A stretch of DNA of 64,000 bases, from assembly GCF_036370855.1 (NCBI RefSeq), contig NC_088099.1:26007501-26071500 (forward strand), in the 5' to 3' direction. Positions 37,531-49,800 of the stretch are shown piece after piece (positions within the stretch are counted from its first letter, which is position 1; each line of letters opens with the position of its first letter). Under the pieces are notes generated by a model. It did no database searches and was not told the DNA's origin. It was given only the letters and a program-made list of their open reading frames with translations. The position numbers and the translations under genes are program-made. The DNA is from Dromaius novaehollandiae (lineage: Eukaryota > Chordata > Aves > Casuariiformes > Dromaiidae).

Positions 37531-38795
37531 GAGGTCCTGCAAGTCTGCGCTAACCATTGAATGGTTGGATGAGGTGCCCAGCTTGGTAAGTAGTCACATC
37601 TTGTGTCCACCCCATTGTGGATGTAGTCCTTTATGTTAAGGTAGTCCTTACATATTTGCATTTTATAAGTTTGCTAAAACAGCACCAGCTGTGATCTATA
37701 CCAGTTTAAGCATTTTAATGACTTTTGGCTAAACCTTCATAGCTAATAGTTAAATTGCCAAATGCTCCATAAAAACAAATATGCAAACAATTTGCTAGTT
37801 AATCATCTATCATAAACGGATGTACGCAGCTGCTGAGATATATAATTGCTGTTTCATCAGGGTTGGTACTTTATTTACATAATTCCCTTACTGATTTTAA
37901 CATAGATTTTTTTTTTTTTTTGAGAAACACAGAGAGCAAGAAATGCTAACATAATGTCTCATTAAATGCAGCATGTTAAAGAGACAGTTCTAGTCACAGC
38001 TGGTGGATAACAATAGTGGTTTTCTTTGATGTATTTTTAAAAAATAATTGGAAGTTGTGTATGTACATATTTATATATATGCATATATGTGCATGCATTG
38101 TTATATACTTATACAAGATTTGTGTATGTAGAATAGGCATATGAATATACGTGTTAACATATTCAAATTAAGATCTGTTAAAAGTGCAGAAAATAGGTCT
38201 TTTATGCAAGCGAGAAAGATAAAACATGAGCAATAAAATATAAATCAGCATTTTTTCTTTGATTCTGTGCAGTATTTTTGATTAAAGAGAATATCAGCTG
38301 CAGACAGAATCCAAGCCATACAAATTAATATGTTTTCTGGAAAAGCATATTAAGTAAGTGTTGTTTTTTTTTCTCAGAAAAATCCCAATTAAAAATGGAA
38401 TAACACACCTTGCTAGTGTTTTTTAAGTGAGAGTATTAGGAAAAACTGATTGACAGCTTTCTGATTTTGTTTCCTTTTCTTTGTCAAGAAGCTCTAGAGA
38501 GCTGATGAAATTACGCTAAGCCTAGAAAACTTTAATGCTAAAATGATAGCTACTACAGTTGTAGGAATAACACTAGCAAGGAGAGTATCTGCAATACCTA
38601 GTATCCTTTCTTCGACCTGCTCTTTTATTTGAATGGAAGCCCACACATATGGATATTAACACTATTTGTATTAAAGAAGCAAGGTATGATGAGTAAGAAA
38701 ATATAGCAAGTGGTTTGTAATTTTTTTTTTTTTTAAGTTTGGTTTACCTGCATTTGCTTTCTTTTCTATGCTCTTTTTTTTTTTTCCAAATGCAG
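37531..38795. other. AT-rich DNA with low-complexity runs
   Basis: T runs at about 37907-37921, 38363-38373, 38719-38734 and 38772-38785, and TATA/TGTA-rich sequence at about 38050-38160. No gene other than the exon-like segment that follows. Confidence 0.5.
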
Positions 38796-38873
38796 ATACG
38801 AAAGCTGGGAACAGGTTCTAGAAAAAGATTCCATATTGCTTTGGATGTCACATTCATGCCTTTGGGAAATAGT
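38796..38873 (+). ncRNA. Candidate exon with strong splice sites (78 nt)
   Basis: A long T/C tract ending 'ccaaatgcag' gives a strong acceptor, and the segment ends 'aatagt' followed by the near-ideal donor gtaagtg (38874 on). It is 78 nt long, a multiple of three, and open in the first frame for 26 codons (begins IRKLGTGSRKRF), so coding is possible; a stretch this short is often open by chance. It has the same strand as three more exon-like segments at 44.0, 51.3 and 58.8 kb. No protein family recognised. Joining it in frame 0 to the 44.0 and 51.3 kb segments meets a stop, so a noncoding RNA is the better guess. Confidence 0.3.
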
Positions 38874-39998
38874 GTAAGTGCTCTCCTTTGTAAACCATGC
38901 AATAAGGAAGCTACAAAATGTCTGATCTACCTGAACTCAGCAATATGGTTAGTAAGATCCAGCTCTTGTGTGGGTTTAGACTTTGGAGATGTTTACAAGG
39001 AAAATGTTTAGAGTCCTCTATTCTGCCTCTTCCCTTGCATTTCTTCCTGATTCTTGAACTTCCTCTGCAATAAAATATTATTAAATTAGCTTCAGAAAAA
39101 TTCTGGGAGAATAATATTGGAAAATGTGCTTTATTTCTCCAGAGAGTAAGGGCAATAACTATTCTTATATTTTCCTCCCTTACCAAAACTTTTTGACCTT
39201 GCTCAGAAAGGCCTGTCTTTCAGAGGGGAGGTGAGAACTGTCTGAAGTCCCAGCTGTTCTTTGCCTCTTGGATAGAAAAGTTAATTTCATTGCAGTTAGT
39301 TTTTGTGCATCCACCGGAACTGGATGGATATCAGCAGTATGGCCCTGGCTTTCAGTCATTATAACCTGAGCTGAATTCAAAAAAGTGATTGAATAGGCAA
39401 TAAAGTGTTTTGTATCCTACTCTGGTATTTTCACATACCTAACTTTAATGTGCCTATAAGGTCAAGAATTGAACACTAAAAAAAACAATGCCAGAGTTTG
39501 GGCTGCTCCATGTGGCTTTAATCTGGCCCCTTTGAAAATATTTGTCTGTCTTTAACAAAGTGATCATTCTGCTCATTTTCCTCCCATCAGATCTACAGCT
39601 GTACTTCGTTTCTGTTGCTCCTGTTTCAGATCCCAAATATTTGCATTTCTGAAAATTTTTCTGTTTTGCCACCCATCTCAGTTATCTCATGAAAATGTCA
39701 CATCTCCCCACAAAATCTTGGTGAATGTGTCTTATGACTGTTAACATTATGATAGCATTTTAAAGATGAAAAGAGCCACTCTTTCTGACTTCTTTTGCAA
39801 TGGAGAGCATTTATTACTCGTGGCAACCCTGAGGTGGAAAATGCGAACTGTAGACTGAAACCATCCTGCAGCCCCTTGTCTAATCCAGCAGATATTTCCC
39901 ATGTCTTGATGAAGCAGAACGTCACAACACCTTCAACCACCCACCAACTTTCAGGACGTGAGTAGTGTTCGTGGAAAAGCTCGCCCACAAACACCCAC
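38874..39998. other. Unannotated DNA
   Basis: No gene or repeat recognised apart from the flanking features. Confidence 0.5.
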
Positions 39999-40034
39999 AG
40001 AAAAGCTAGCAGAAAAGCTAACAGAAAAGCAAGC
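39999..40034. repeat. 12-bp minisatellite, three units
   Basis: Three adjacent units agaaaagctagc, agaaaagctaac and agaaaagcaagc. It gives the repeated LAFL peptide on the minus strand (frame 39698-40099), which is therefore not evidence of a protein. Confidence 0.9.
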
Positions 40035-40949
40035 TCACTTCTTTTGGAGCTGTGTCCCAAGACATACATACAAGGAGACCAAAGGCAAGTGCAGCACACA
40101 CCTTGAATTCGGACATTTCCTATCTTTTTGGTACTTGACTTTGCAATCCTAGTGTTCTTTTTTAATAAGTAATGTAGTTTCCTGGGTGTCTTTTTTAAAA
40201 AAATGTGAAAATGAGAATGTCCAAGTGATTGACATACAGACTAAGAACAGCCCCTCCTGACCATTTCAAGAGGGATTAAAAACTCCAGATCTCTGGCAGT
40301 GGGTGACTTGACGTGACCAGCAGCAATAACACGCTGTTTGAGCTGTCTACTGAAACGACTGGCACACTGTTTTTCTCAGTGATTTTGCACATATTTCCTG
40401 ATAGCAGACTGCTGAGGCTCAGGCTTTAATGCTGGAAAGGGAGCGAGCAGTTGGAACAGTCTGCAATCCTGAGCCTCCCAGTGCCCGTCTGAACAAGTCC
40501 CTCCTGGGCCCCCATGGACAAAGCAATGGCTTTTTTCCCCTAACCTCACTCTTGGGGCCAGGAGAATTACTTTTGTGGAAAGTTTCTCCTAGAAAATCAA
40601 GCAGAGGCAGACACCCAGCATGATTTTCTTCAGTGCTTAAAGACAGTTTCAGGCTAACAGTTCTAAGCAAATAAGATCTTCCTCTGTCTGTAACAAAAAG
40701 TGGAAGAGGGTGAGGGCACGTCTCTCCTGATCTGTCCAAGCTACCAGATTCTGAGTGATTGACTGCTAGACTACTACAAAGTAGCTCCTCAGTACAAGGC
40801 ACACACTCATGGACAGTCTGATTTATAGGTCTTGCAGACAAAATGTTCTAATTTTTGCTTTTCTTCATAAGGCAATGATTTTATTCCTTTCAGTTTGTCA
40901 AGCAATAAAGTGGACTTGAATCTTTGAGTCCTATCTCTTTTACTTTTTT
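40035..40949. other. Unannotated DNA
   Basis: No gene. The 140-codon minus frame at 40419-40841 has no domain or exon borders. An acceptor-like site near 40891 is followed by AATAAA but no exon structure. Confidence 0.45.
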
Positions 40950-41030
40950 CTTAAGCCAGTGGGTCAAACTCTGTCCTTTAATACACCCACCAAGTCCTCA
41001 CTAATGTCAGCTTTCCTTCAGAGGATGAAA
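40950..41030. repeat. Fossil sauropsid repeat motif
   Basis: 'cagtgggtcaaactctgtcc' (40958-40977), followed by a piece like 'ttacacccatgaaactcc', resembles the widespread sauropsid motif 'gggtcaaattctgccctcagttacac' from an ancient palindromic repeat. Diverged; edges uncertain. Confidence 0.4.
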
Positions 41031-42272
41031 CTTATATATAAATAATATGATTTAGTCCCAGAAAGCAGGCCTCAAAGTCAGAGGCTTTTATAAGCATACT
41101 TCTTACACGAAAGGCTTTAGCGGGTGGATTCTAAGGATTTTATTATGAGGAGCTTGACATGGAGTGGAAACTCTGAGTCATGAGGACTTGCCCTTTCTCT
41201 CAGCCATGTTGTTATCAGATGTGGCTAATACTGAGCAACAGTCCTCTGACTTTGCTCCAGATGATATTGATGGCTGTTCACCTATTACTGAGCAGGCTAT
41301 AAAACAAAAACCTTCTGGCAAATACCTTTTGCAGCAAATATTTTTTCTAGAATTATACTGTGGGTGAGGTATGTAATAATAATAAAAGCTTAGGCGGAAT
41401 AAAACAAACTAAAATACCTATAGGGTATTTAAGTGTTTATATATGGTAACAAGGGAAATAACTACTTTATGATCAAAACCATTCGCTGTATGGCATTCTG
41501 GCACTCCATACTCTTACTTAAATCAGGAAAAAAAGAGTTTTAAAAGAATGCTACAGTGCACTACCACCCATTTATACAGATCCTACAAACATCAGGGTAT
41601 ATCCTGCTAGTTTATGAGGGCTGATTTTACATTAACTGCTTCTAAGATGAAGAAAGAATTTATTTATTACTGCATATCCCTGTACTACTAAAAACAGTAA
41701 ATGTCTTCAAAAAGCAAAAATAGATCCTACCCCTGATTAATACCATAGGCCACATAAAATACTCAACAGGAGTTTTCTGGGTACTAGTTGTGGTTAACAG
41801 TAAAAGACTTAGCTTTCCTCTCTCCCAGAGTTTTTTCATGGTTTCCATTTTAGCATAAATGTGACATATTTGAATAACATTTTTAAGCAAAGTGGTTGCC
41901 TTTTGTCTAGTGCAGTAGTTATCCTGATCTTGAAAGTGTCTCGGCTAATTCTAACTGGCAGGTGATTTGCCACAGAGCCCTCTGCTGCTGAAGTCAAGCA
42001 TCAGGCCACTGGCGGCTTCAGCAAACATTTCTGTAGTTAAGTGAATGGCAATTTAATTCAGCTACGGTGTTACAACATGCAACATCACAAATGCAGTTTC
42101 CCAGTTCTGATTAATCCTGATGACAGGCAGCCACTCAGTGAAGAGTGCCTAATAGCTCACACAGCTGTAGTTGTATTTTGTTTTGTCATGCAAATTCAGG
42201 TAAACAGGGAGAAAATAATTAGTAGTTGGATAAGGGCTCATGGCATTCCCTTTGGGATATGTGCAGTTGTGG
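41031..42272. other. Unannotated DNA
   Basis: No supported gene. The 67-codon plus frame at 41164-41367 has an ordinary-looking peptide and a fair acceptor inside it (tttctctcag, about 41194-41203) but no donor or stop-linked poly-A signal; not called. Confidence 0.45.
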
Positions 42273-42300
42273 ACTAACCCATTGATTTCAGTGGAATCTC
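42273..42300. repeat. Fossil sauropsid repeat motif
   Basis: 'actaacccattgatttcagt' (42273-42292) with the following 'ggaatctc' matches the recurrent 'aactccattgacttcagtggaatta' motif of an ancient sauropsid repeat. Confidence 0.45.
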
Positions 42301-44023
42301 ATCCATAGACATCAGCCAAGTGTGTCGTATTTATTGTGAGTTTACACGTTAACCTCAGAGCTCTGGAGACCAGCACCAAACAAACGCACCTCACGCTCCT
42401 GCAGTAGGTTAGCAGAGGTTAAAATGGTGCCAACAGTCCGGTCCGACCTTGCAGGGTATATAGCATATTCTGCCCATGGTGCTATTTCCACCTCTTGATG
42501 GAAATGGTTTTGCAAGTTTTTACAGTTTTTTGCATTTTTTACAGTATTTCTTGTGAGAATGGCTCTTCTGTCTATTCTGTACTGTGCACGGAAGTGCTTG
42601 GCAGTGCGAGCTGAAACCTCACATAGAGAGGTGTAGCTTCACAGACTCACTGGAGCTATGCTTGGTCACCTTACCAGTGTATCTTATTCTGTGTTATACC
42701 ATTTTAAATCTTCTGAAAAACAACCAATTTAGTTTCCTCTGCTCTTTCACTATCTAGAAAACTAAGCTTCACACATAGCAGAGGGAGAAAAGAGCATTTA
42801 CTCTCTTCTAAGGAATGAGGCTGTTTGCATTAAATCAGTTTTATACTGCCAGTTAGTCCAGGACAGCTTCTTAGTAACGTGGTTTCGCTCTTAGTACAGC
42901 CAAATCGCAATTCTGGGCTCAGGGGCCCTCCAGGTGCTGCCCACCACCCCCATGAGCATGAGTGAGATGGAGGCCACGCTGCAAGGGGACATGGGGCAAG
43001 AACCAAAGTTGGTGGACTTCATTCCTAGTGTGTGGGACCTAATACTTCTCTGTACAATCCTTTATCAAGAATGACTGTCGTCTTTAGTTGTGCCAGCCCT
43101 CTTGCACTTCAGGCCCTGCGTGTTTCCTTTCCCTGCATGCCACCCTGTAGGCTACTTGCAGAGTGGTCTGACCAGAGCCCAGAGTTGTAGGCTGTAAGCT
43201 GCAGGACTGTGTGCACGTGCACATTTTTGGAAAAAAGGCACTCTTCAAGAGCTGTACTGCTTCCAGGTTCCACTTTTTACTGTTGTTTGCATTCCTGTAC
43301 AGATAATGCTTACGTGAATACATAAAAAAATGAAGACTGGTTTTGTCCTCTCGGGATGACAAGAGAATTCAAGAAACACTCCAGTCGCCTTTTCTTCCTC
43401 TCTGTTCCCCAAGGCAGCACTAAGTGTATGTGTCATCCCCAATGCTGGAGACCTCGTGATTCATTCCCTGCAAATCTAGTGTTTTGTTATTATGATTAGA
43501 AAATGTTTTCCTTTGCTTGGAGCGAACTCTGTGCTGATCATCAGCAAAGAGGATTTTTCTTCTCTGCAGCCATGTCGGCTTGTTCTGCAGCCCAGGCCTT
43601 TTGCTCCACCAGACTGCTATTCTGTGAGCCCTGAAATGCTGCAACGCTGAGCAAAGCGATCCAAGAAAGCATCCTTCCTAAGCAGCTTGCTGGTGTCCTC
43701 CTCTTCTCCCCCACTGCTGCAGCCTCCTGCAAAAGCCGTTCGGCACCAGAGCAGCAGGCGGGCGGCACGGCCCTGCCTCGAGCGTGCCAGCATGTCTCTG
43801 CTGTGTTGAAATATCAGCTAGCTAGAGGTGGATCATGGGATATGATGAAGATTTCTGACCTTGAGCCCCAACAGGCCAAAGGGAAAAAAAATACTAGGGG
43901 AAAACATTCTCGTGGTCTTATATATCAGTTCATTCATAGTGTAAAAAACACTGCATTTACACGCGGGGCAGTAATACAGCCCACTGCCTCACTCACCCTC
44001 TGTCCCTCTTTCTCCAAGCACAG
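42301..44023. other. Unannotated DNA with a small CpG-rich spot
   Basis: No gene. About seven CpG cluster in 60 bases at 43730-43795, in a GC-rich stretch (43540-43800) with overlapping chance frames; too short for an island. Confidence 0.45.
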
Positions 44024-44050
44024 TTTAGCATCTGCGGTCTGTGTGCCCAG
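44024..44050 (+). ncRNA. Candidate 27-nt microexon
   Basis: A strong acceptor (pyrimidine tract 'cctctgtccctctttctcc' then 'aagcacag', AG at 44022-44023) and a good donor (cccag|gtaagc at 44051) bracket exactly 27 bases. A plausible branch-point context (ctcac) lies about 30 bases upstream. The segment is open in frame 1 (FSICGLCAQ) and in frame 3. Vertebrate neuronal microexons are typically 3-27 nt and a multiple of three, but such pairs also arise by chance in this much sequence. Confidence 0.25.
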
Positions 44051-45270
44051 GTAAGCCAAGCCTGCTTGCTCCCTCCAGAGCCACATACAACTCATTTCCC
44101 TTCAGCAGCATCAGGGCTGGTGTTGCAGAGGTTTTAATGGGTTTAAAAATATTGTTCATTTTTGTTCCTTCCGTACTTCCTGGTTAGGGATTGAATCAAA
44201 AGGACTGAAATGCTTCCCAGGAGGTTTCTAGTACACATTGATGCCTTTCCAAGATTTCACTGCCAGTAAAAGCCAGAGAAAGTTTGGACCAATACTTATG
44301 TTTACAGATTCTGGTGTGAGTTGAACTGAATTTGTCAACTGGAGCTGTCTTATGTTCACTGCAGCACCTGTCTATACAAAGCCACTTTTAGCTCTCTTGT
44401 AATCATGATTTCTTATATCTTGTCAGTCATTATGACACCTCTCTCACAACTGAAGGACTGACAAAAAACTGGCTTTGATCCTGTGATATAGTCACTTTAT
44501 TATGGGAAATTCAGGAAACAAAAGATACCGGTTGTGACTCACTTGTCTAGATGTAAACATCTAAAATAGGTCAGAGCTATACCTGAGCTCATCACCCCAG
44601 GCCCCCCTGCTAGTCCGTGGGGCACAATGAGTCTGGGGCACAGTCCGTCTTGCTCCAAAGTAGCCATCAAAAATGGGTCACCTGAATCGTGTCCTACCAG
44701 CGCCCAGGTCTCTCCCTTACCTCTACTGACTAGCTCAGATGTGTAGTGAAGATTTCTATAGTTAGTTAGATGCAATGAATCCTATAAAATGAAACAGTCA
44801 AAAACTGTCTTCTGGTAAAGAATATGGTGAATCAGTACACTGAGAAGCAATTAATAGTCATTCTTTGGGGATTTATTTTCTCTCCCACCCACTTCATTTT
44901 TCTCCGTCCTCAGCTATAGAGCTATAAATAGAGATGAGAAGTGGAGTGCCTGAAGCAGTCACTTATCTTATCAGTGTCATCTCACAGAAGTGTACCATTA
45001 ATTTCTGTTTTAAAAATGCCAATTGATTATAATTTACTTATTGTGACTGAACAACTGTTAAGCAGTTACTGCACTGGCATATGCAGTCAGCGTTAGCGCA
45101 TACTCACGGCACTGATTTTCCAGTTAGTGGCATGAGGCGAGGAGTCCCGCAATGCTCAGTCCGAAATGCTAGTTCAGTCCAGTCCACACATGGCAGATTA
45201 CTCCCTTGCTCCCTTCTTTCTCCCTTTGTGAACTTCATTGCTTCTCCAAGGAAAACACAAATCAGGAAGC
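44051..45270. other. Unannotated DNA
   Basis: No gene. A 16-base near-palindrome tagatgtaaacatcta at 44548-44563 contains a forkhead-type core TGTAAACA; the central 14-mer recurs at 60293-60306. Confidence 0.45.
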
Positions 45271-45440
45271 CCGTGACGTCGCAAGGCTGGTGATGGCAGG
45301 TTGTGCCTCCTGCTCACTCCAACGATACTGAGTGCCGGGGCTCAGGGAGGCTGCCGGGGCAAAGCGGGCTCCGCGCGTCGCGGGCCAGCACCCCTTCAGG
45401 ACTCTGCGACGTTTCACTCGGCGTCTTCACCTACGAAGAA
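45271..45440. promoter_or_regulatory. CpG-rich patch with CRE-like site
   Basis: About 17 CpG in 170 bases by hand count, densest around 45371-45383 (ccgcgcgtcgcgg). At its left edge is TGACGTCG (45274-45281), one base from the palindromic CRE (TGACGTCA). CpG-rich DNA with a CRE is typical of vertebrate promoters, but the patch is under 200 bases and no transcript is evident. The exon-like segments at 51.3 and 58.8 kb lie downstream on the plus strand, so it is a conceivable alternative start for that hypothetical transcript. Confidence 0.4.
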
Positions 45441-45934
45441 GGGTCTGGATGTGTGTGAGACTGAGGAGGGTGGAAAACACCTTCAGGGCCCAAAGGACAT
45501 AATGAAAATATTCTGAAGGGGAAAACAACGCTGCTTGTCTTTTACTTATATCCTTTCCTTCCTCACAAAACACATTATGGCAAGGCAAATATAACTGAAT
45601 GGAAATACGATTGTCATTGATCTTCAAAGTGTTTCTGATACTACAAATAGAGATTTGGAAACTCTTTAAGCCTTAATCTATCCAGTATATTGCATTCCAT
45701 CTCATTGCATTTTTTCTTGACTCATTTTCATGGGATAGCAGATCAAGAACACAAAGTGTAAGAGAATGTAATCAGCTGGATCACACTGAAATTCTTCAGT
45801 TATGAAATGTGAGAATGAAGAATCTAATAAATTTAATAAATAATAATGATGATAGTAATAATAAAGAATCTAATATTTTCTAAAGGAGAGAAGATTCCAT
45901 TTTCACTTTGTATTTGCTGCTCCCACTGAAGGCA
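45441..45934. other. Unannotated DNA with an AAT-rich run
   Basis: AAT-rich low-complexity sequence at about 45825-45870. No gene. Confidence 0.6.
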
Positions 45935-46850
45935 GTATTAAATGCAAAATAGGTTTACTAAGGATGGATCATGCTGTAATAACACGATATCTTTCCTTGA
46001 CAAGGTAACAGGTTTGCCTTTTAAAAAAAAAGATTTTTAACAAAAGAATTGTAGTAGAGCTCAATTATCTGGTTTTCAAAATGCATTTGACATTATGTCA
46101 CGTGGAAAACAATTAGTTAAGATGGAGAACATGGAGATAACAGATGAATTCTGAAATAGATAGTGAGCTGGCTCAAAGGGAGATGGCAAAGGGTCCTGCT
46201 GCAAAGAAAAGTACCAGTGAAGTAGCTGCCAGATATGCCTCTCAAGGCTTAGTCTCAGGACTGATCTTGTTTAATATTTTCATTAATCATTTTGGCATAC
46301 AAAATAGAATGGGCTGATAAATGATACTGAATGAGAAGAGCTGAAGTCTGAGAAGCAGGAAATGAATGCTGTCATACAGACAGACCTGAATAAATTCACT
46401 AGGACAAATTCAAGGTAATGTCTGACATAACACAGACTCCTGCTATGGGCTGGGAATGAGAGAGGTTATTTAATCATATGGTGACTACGATACATTGTGA
46501 TGCAACTGTGAAAAAAGAAAATGCACTTATAGGGATGTATCAGTCACGATATTTCTATTAGAGCTGGGTAAGTTCTGATGCCATGTACAATCCTCTACTG
46601 AGACCTTGTGTAGAAAAAGCCAACAATTGCTGTTGTTCTAAGAGGAATTCAACCATGTATCGTCAGAGAGGGGCTACTAGAATGAAGAAGGGAATTGGGT
46701 ACCTTTAATGCAAAAAGAGACTTAAAAAGCTGGAATTACTGTGTTTAGCAACACAAAGATTGAGAGGAAGTTCAAGGGTGGTGTTGGCAGAAGTAAAGTA
46801 ATTGGCCACAAATAAAATTAGGCCAAAATTAGAGGACCAATCCATCCCCA
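45935..46850 (+). mobile_element. CR1-type LINE remnant, reverse transcriptase region
   Basis: This is the longest repeat remnant in the window. Blocks of a sauropsid CR1 ORF2 follow one another in the right order: 'gatatctttccttgacaagg' (about 45987-46006), 'caaaatgcatttgac' (about 46077; consensus 'aaggcatttgac', the KAFD motif), 'aattagttaagatggagaac', 'cttgtttaatattttcatta' (about 46267; the LFNIFI motif that precedes the catalytic FADD), 'ctgtgaaaaaagaaaatgca', 'gagaggggctactagaatga' (about 46665), and 'gcaacacaaagattgagagg' near the end of ORF2. In known reverse transcriptases these motifs belong to the fingers-palm domain. Here the frame is broken many times and the FADD region is lost, so the copy is dead. 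Orientation plus; 5'-truncated. Confidence 0.88.
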
Positions 46851-49800
46851 ACAGAGAAAAGCCCCTCTATACTGGAGATAGAAAAGCCTCCCTAAACTGT
46901 TGGAGGTAGAAAAGCTGTGACAAGCAGGAGCCAAGCTGTTTAAACTTGTTGGTCTGTTGAGAGAAGAGCCTCTACTGAGGCCAGTTACCATGACATTTCA
47001 GAGATATTGTCCATTTCTTGCTTTGTTTGATCTGCTCTGATAAGAGTAGAATTAAATTATCTGGCAGGATTGTAAGTACAAAAGATCTTCCTTCCTGGCC
47101 AATGATATTCTCTGCTTGCATTGCAATAAACTTCATGAAGTGCCTTTCACATTAACCTCTGTGAGAGTGAACCACCACAGGACTCCTATGTGTACCAGCC
47201 AAGGGGTACAGGGTGAAGGAAGTGTTATCCTGTGTCCTCTTGCACTGCTTGTGCTGGGAAGGCTGGGTGACTCCCTGGAGTCATCTTTCCAAATTATTGC
47301 ATCCTCAGTGCCTGTTTTTGCTCTCCAGCATTCAGGTACCTCTTTCGCCTTTTGTTTGATCGTGTCCAGTTGATCAGCTACTGTCGGTATCTTTCAGACT
47401 GCACATGATGCTGGACAGTGTGGCCTGGAGGGCACGTGCAACAACAGAAGGCAAATGATTTTATGGAGGTAAGAAGATGGGGAAAAACTTAACATGCAAA
47501 AGCCACTACTAAGAATCTCATAGACCCCTCTCCATCAATTTTTTCCTTACACTTACCAGTTGCTGGACCATTTCTTTATCCAGCTAAGTGGCAGCATTCC
47601 AGGTACGTTTTGGACTTCTCTGTCACTTTTTACACTAATTGGAGGACACAACAAACCTTCATGCTGGAGCTCATCCTTGAAGGCCTTCTACATTGTTTTG
47701 AGGTGGAGTCATCCAAAATAGGAAAGAAACAGTACCACAGGGCTGATGTGAGCAACCGCACAGCGCAATGGCAAACTCCTGTACTCACAGTGAGTATTGT
47801 GCAGTTTTCAATTAACTTATAGAATCAAGTATTTTTCACGAAGCACCAAACAATTCAGTATAATAGAAAAAATAAACAAATGTTTTGACTTACTGGCACA
47901 CAATTTCTGAATAGAAGTAAAAATTGTGTTTAATGAATAAACTTTGGAAAAAGTAATCTTAAAACATCATCAGAAAAATTAAAAAGATGAGCAAACACAA
48001 AGGTTCCAAAATCTTTCCTGGAATGAAACCTGAAACAATTTTGCAGTACTAGTAGCAAGTTCTATTTTTAATACAAATGGAAATCTATTTTTTAATCACT
48101 CTTCCTTTTATTGTGTCTTTTTACAACTTCCATGTTATCTTTGGTTTCGTAATCTAAACAATTCCAAGTTACTCATACAGCTATAAAATACAAAGTTTCT
48201 CTAATTTAAACAAACCTGCCAGCAATCACAGTATTGTATATACATTTTAAATTCTTCTGTCTATTTTTGATGGCAGTATCTAAAATAAAAAGATAATAAG
48301 TACATTTTCCAAAAAAGTAGCTTTAGCAGGCTATGAACTAGTAAAAAGTTGAACTCATATTTGCTTAGTAAACACAAAATGGAAGTCATTAAAGGATTAC
48401 AGATTTTCTGTAAGAAAATCTCCTTTAAAAGTCACTGAAGGAGGGGAACTAGTCAGCTGGTGAGCAGTAATTGCACTCTCGATGCAGAGCCGAGCCCTTC
48501 TGGCTCCATGCGGAGGGGAAATGCCTTTTACATAAAAAGCCTCAAATGAAAACAGAAAACAGAGGTCCAGCAAGTGACTTACTTACTTACACAAGCTCAC
48601 ACACATTGCCACGGTGGTGAGCAGCATCGCACTCTCCTGGCCCCCGCTGCCCTTACCTCTAGGCCTGTCTACCGTGGGCTGTTTCATGGTGCTAATCCCA
48701 CTCCAGAGGTATGAGGCATGATGCTAATGTTGGACAACAGCTAAAACAGGGATTCTGCGTTCCTGGTAAAATTCAAAACACCAGTTCAAATTCTTAAGCA
48801 TTGAAATCATAGACAGGATCCCTTGTCTTTTTGCCTTTTCGGCCTTAAACTGAGTTTAAATGACTCAAATACACTGTTTTAATTCATTAAATAGTTTACC
48901 AAAAAAATTGCACAAAACCCTTGTGTGATCCTCAAAAGCAATTAATAAATTATTCAGCTCAGTCCAATGGCTTTGTGCATTAATACATCAAGCCTCTGAC
49001 CGCTTACAACATGAATGTTTTAGTGATTAAAGAGGCGTTCTGGCATAAATAGGTCAAATGCAGAACTCAGGAGCTTCCTTCACCATCTGAATTTGTGCTG
49101 GTAGTCTTTCTCTCCTTAATTATAAAATCCCAGAAACTGAGGGAAATAAAGAGGAGCCTGAAATCCTATAAATAACACATAGCAATGTTTGGCTTCTTTG
49201 GGCTTTCTCAGGTGTTGTCATGCTCTGAACTGTGCAGCCAGCATTCTTCATACATTAATAATCAAGAGGAGAGACATTAAAGAAGAGGAAATATGTGAAC
49301 AATACAAGAGACAAGGGAAAAATAATGAAAGCAAGTGTCCTTCCCCTGACATTGGGCATGATCATTCTGTCCCTGTGCAAATAAATTTCTGGTTTGGGGT
49401 TTGGTAATGAGGCAGTACTTGCTTATAAATGATACAGAAGGCAGGTAAAGACAGCTTTAACTCAGGAGTGCTGGAATTCTGTTTTACACAGAATTAGGCT
49501 CTTTAAGATGACAGATAAAAATTAAAAAGGCAGCATCTAATGGAGCTGAGGTGCTTCAGTCGACATGTTATACTGGGCTTGTTCAGTATCTCCCTCTAAC
49601 TCAGACCCAATACCCTTTTTTACTTATTCTTACTCTCTTGCTGTTTTGTGTTCCCCAAGGTAGATAGGAAGAATATTAAATTCATCAGCACTGGTGTGCT
49701 GACAGCCCGTTCACGTGTTTTGCCCTCAGGTGAGGAAGCTGGGGACCCTGAAGATCTCCCTCATGTACCTGCTTTGCTCCCACTCCAGTCTCCGGTCCTG

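Noticed and set aside
40419-40841. 140-codon minus ORF
   Set aside because: No domain, no exon borders and overlapped by another chance frame on the plus strand.
46851-47170. Possible endogenous retrovirus LTR with AATAAA
   Set aside because: No terminal TG...CA pair, primer-binding site, second LTR or internal genes visible.
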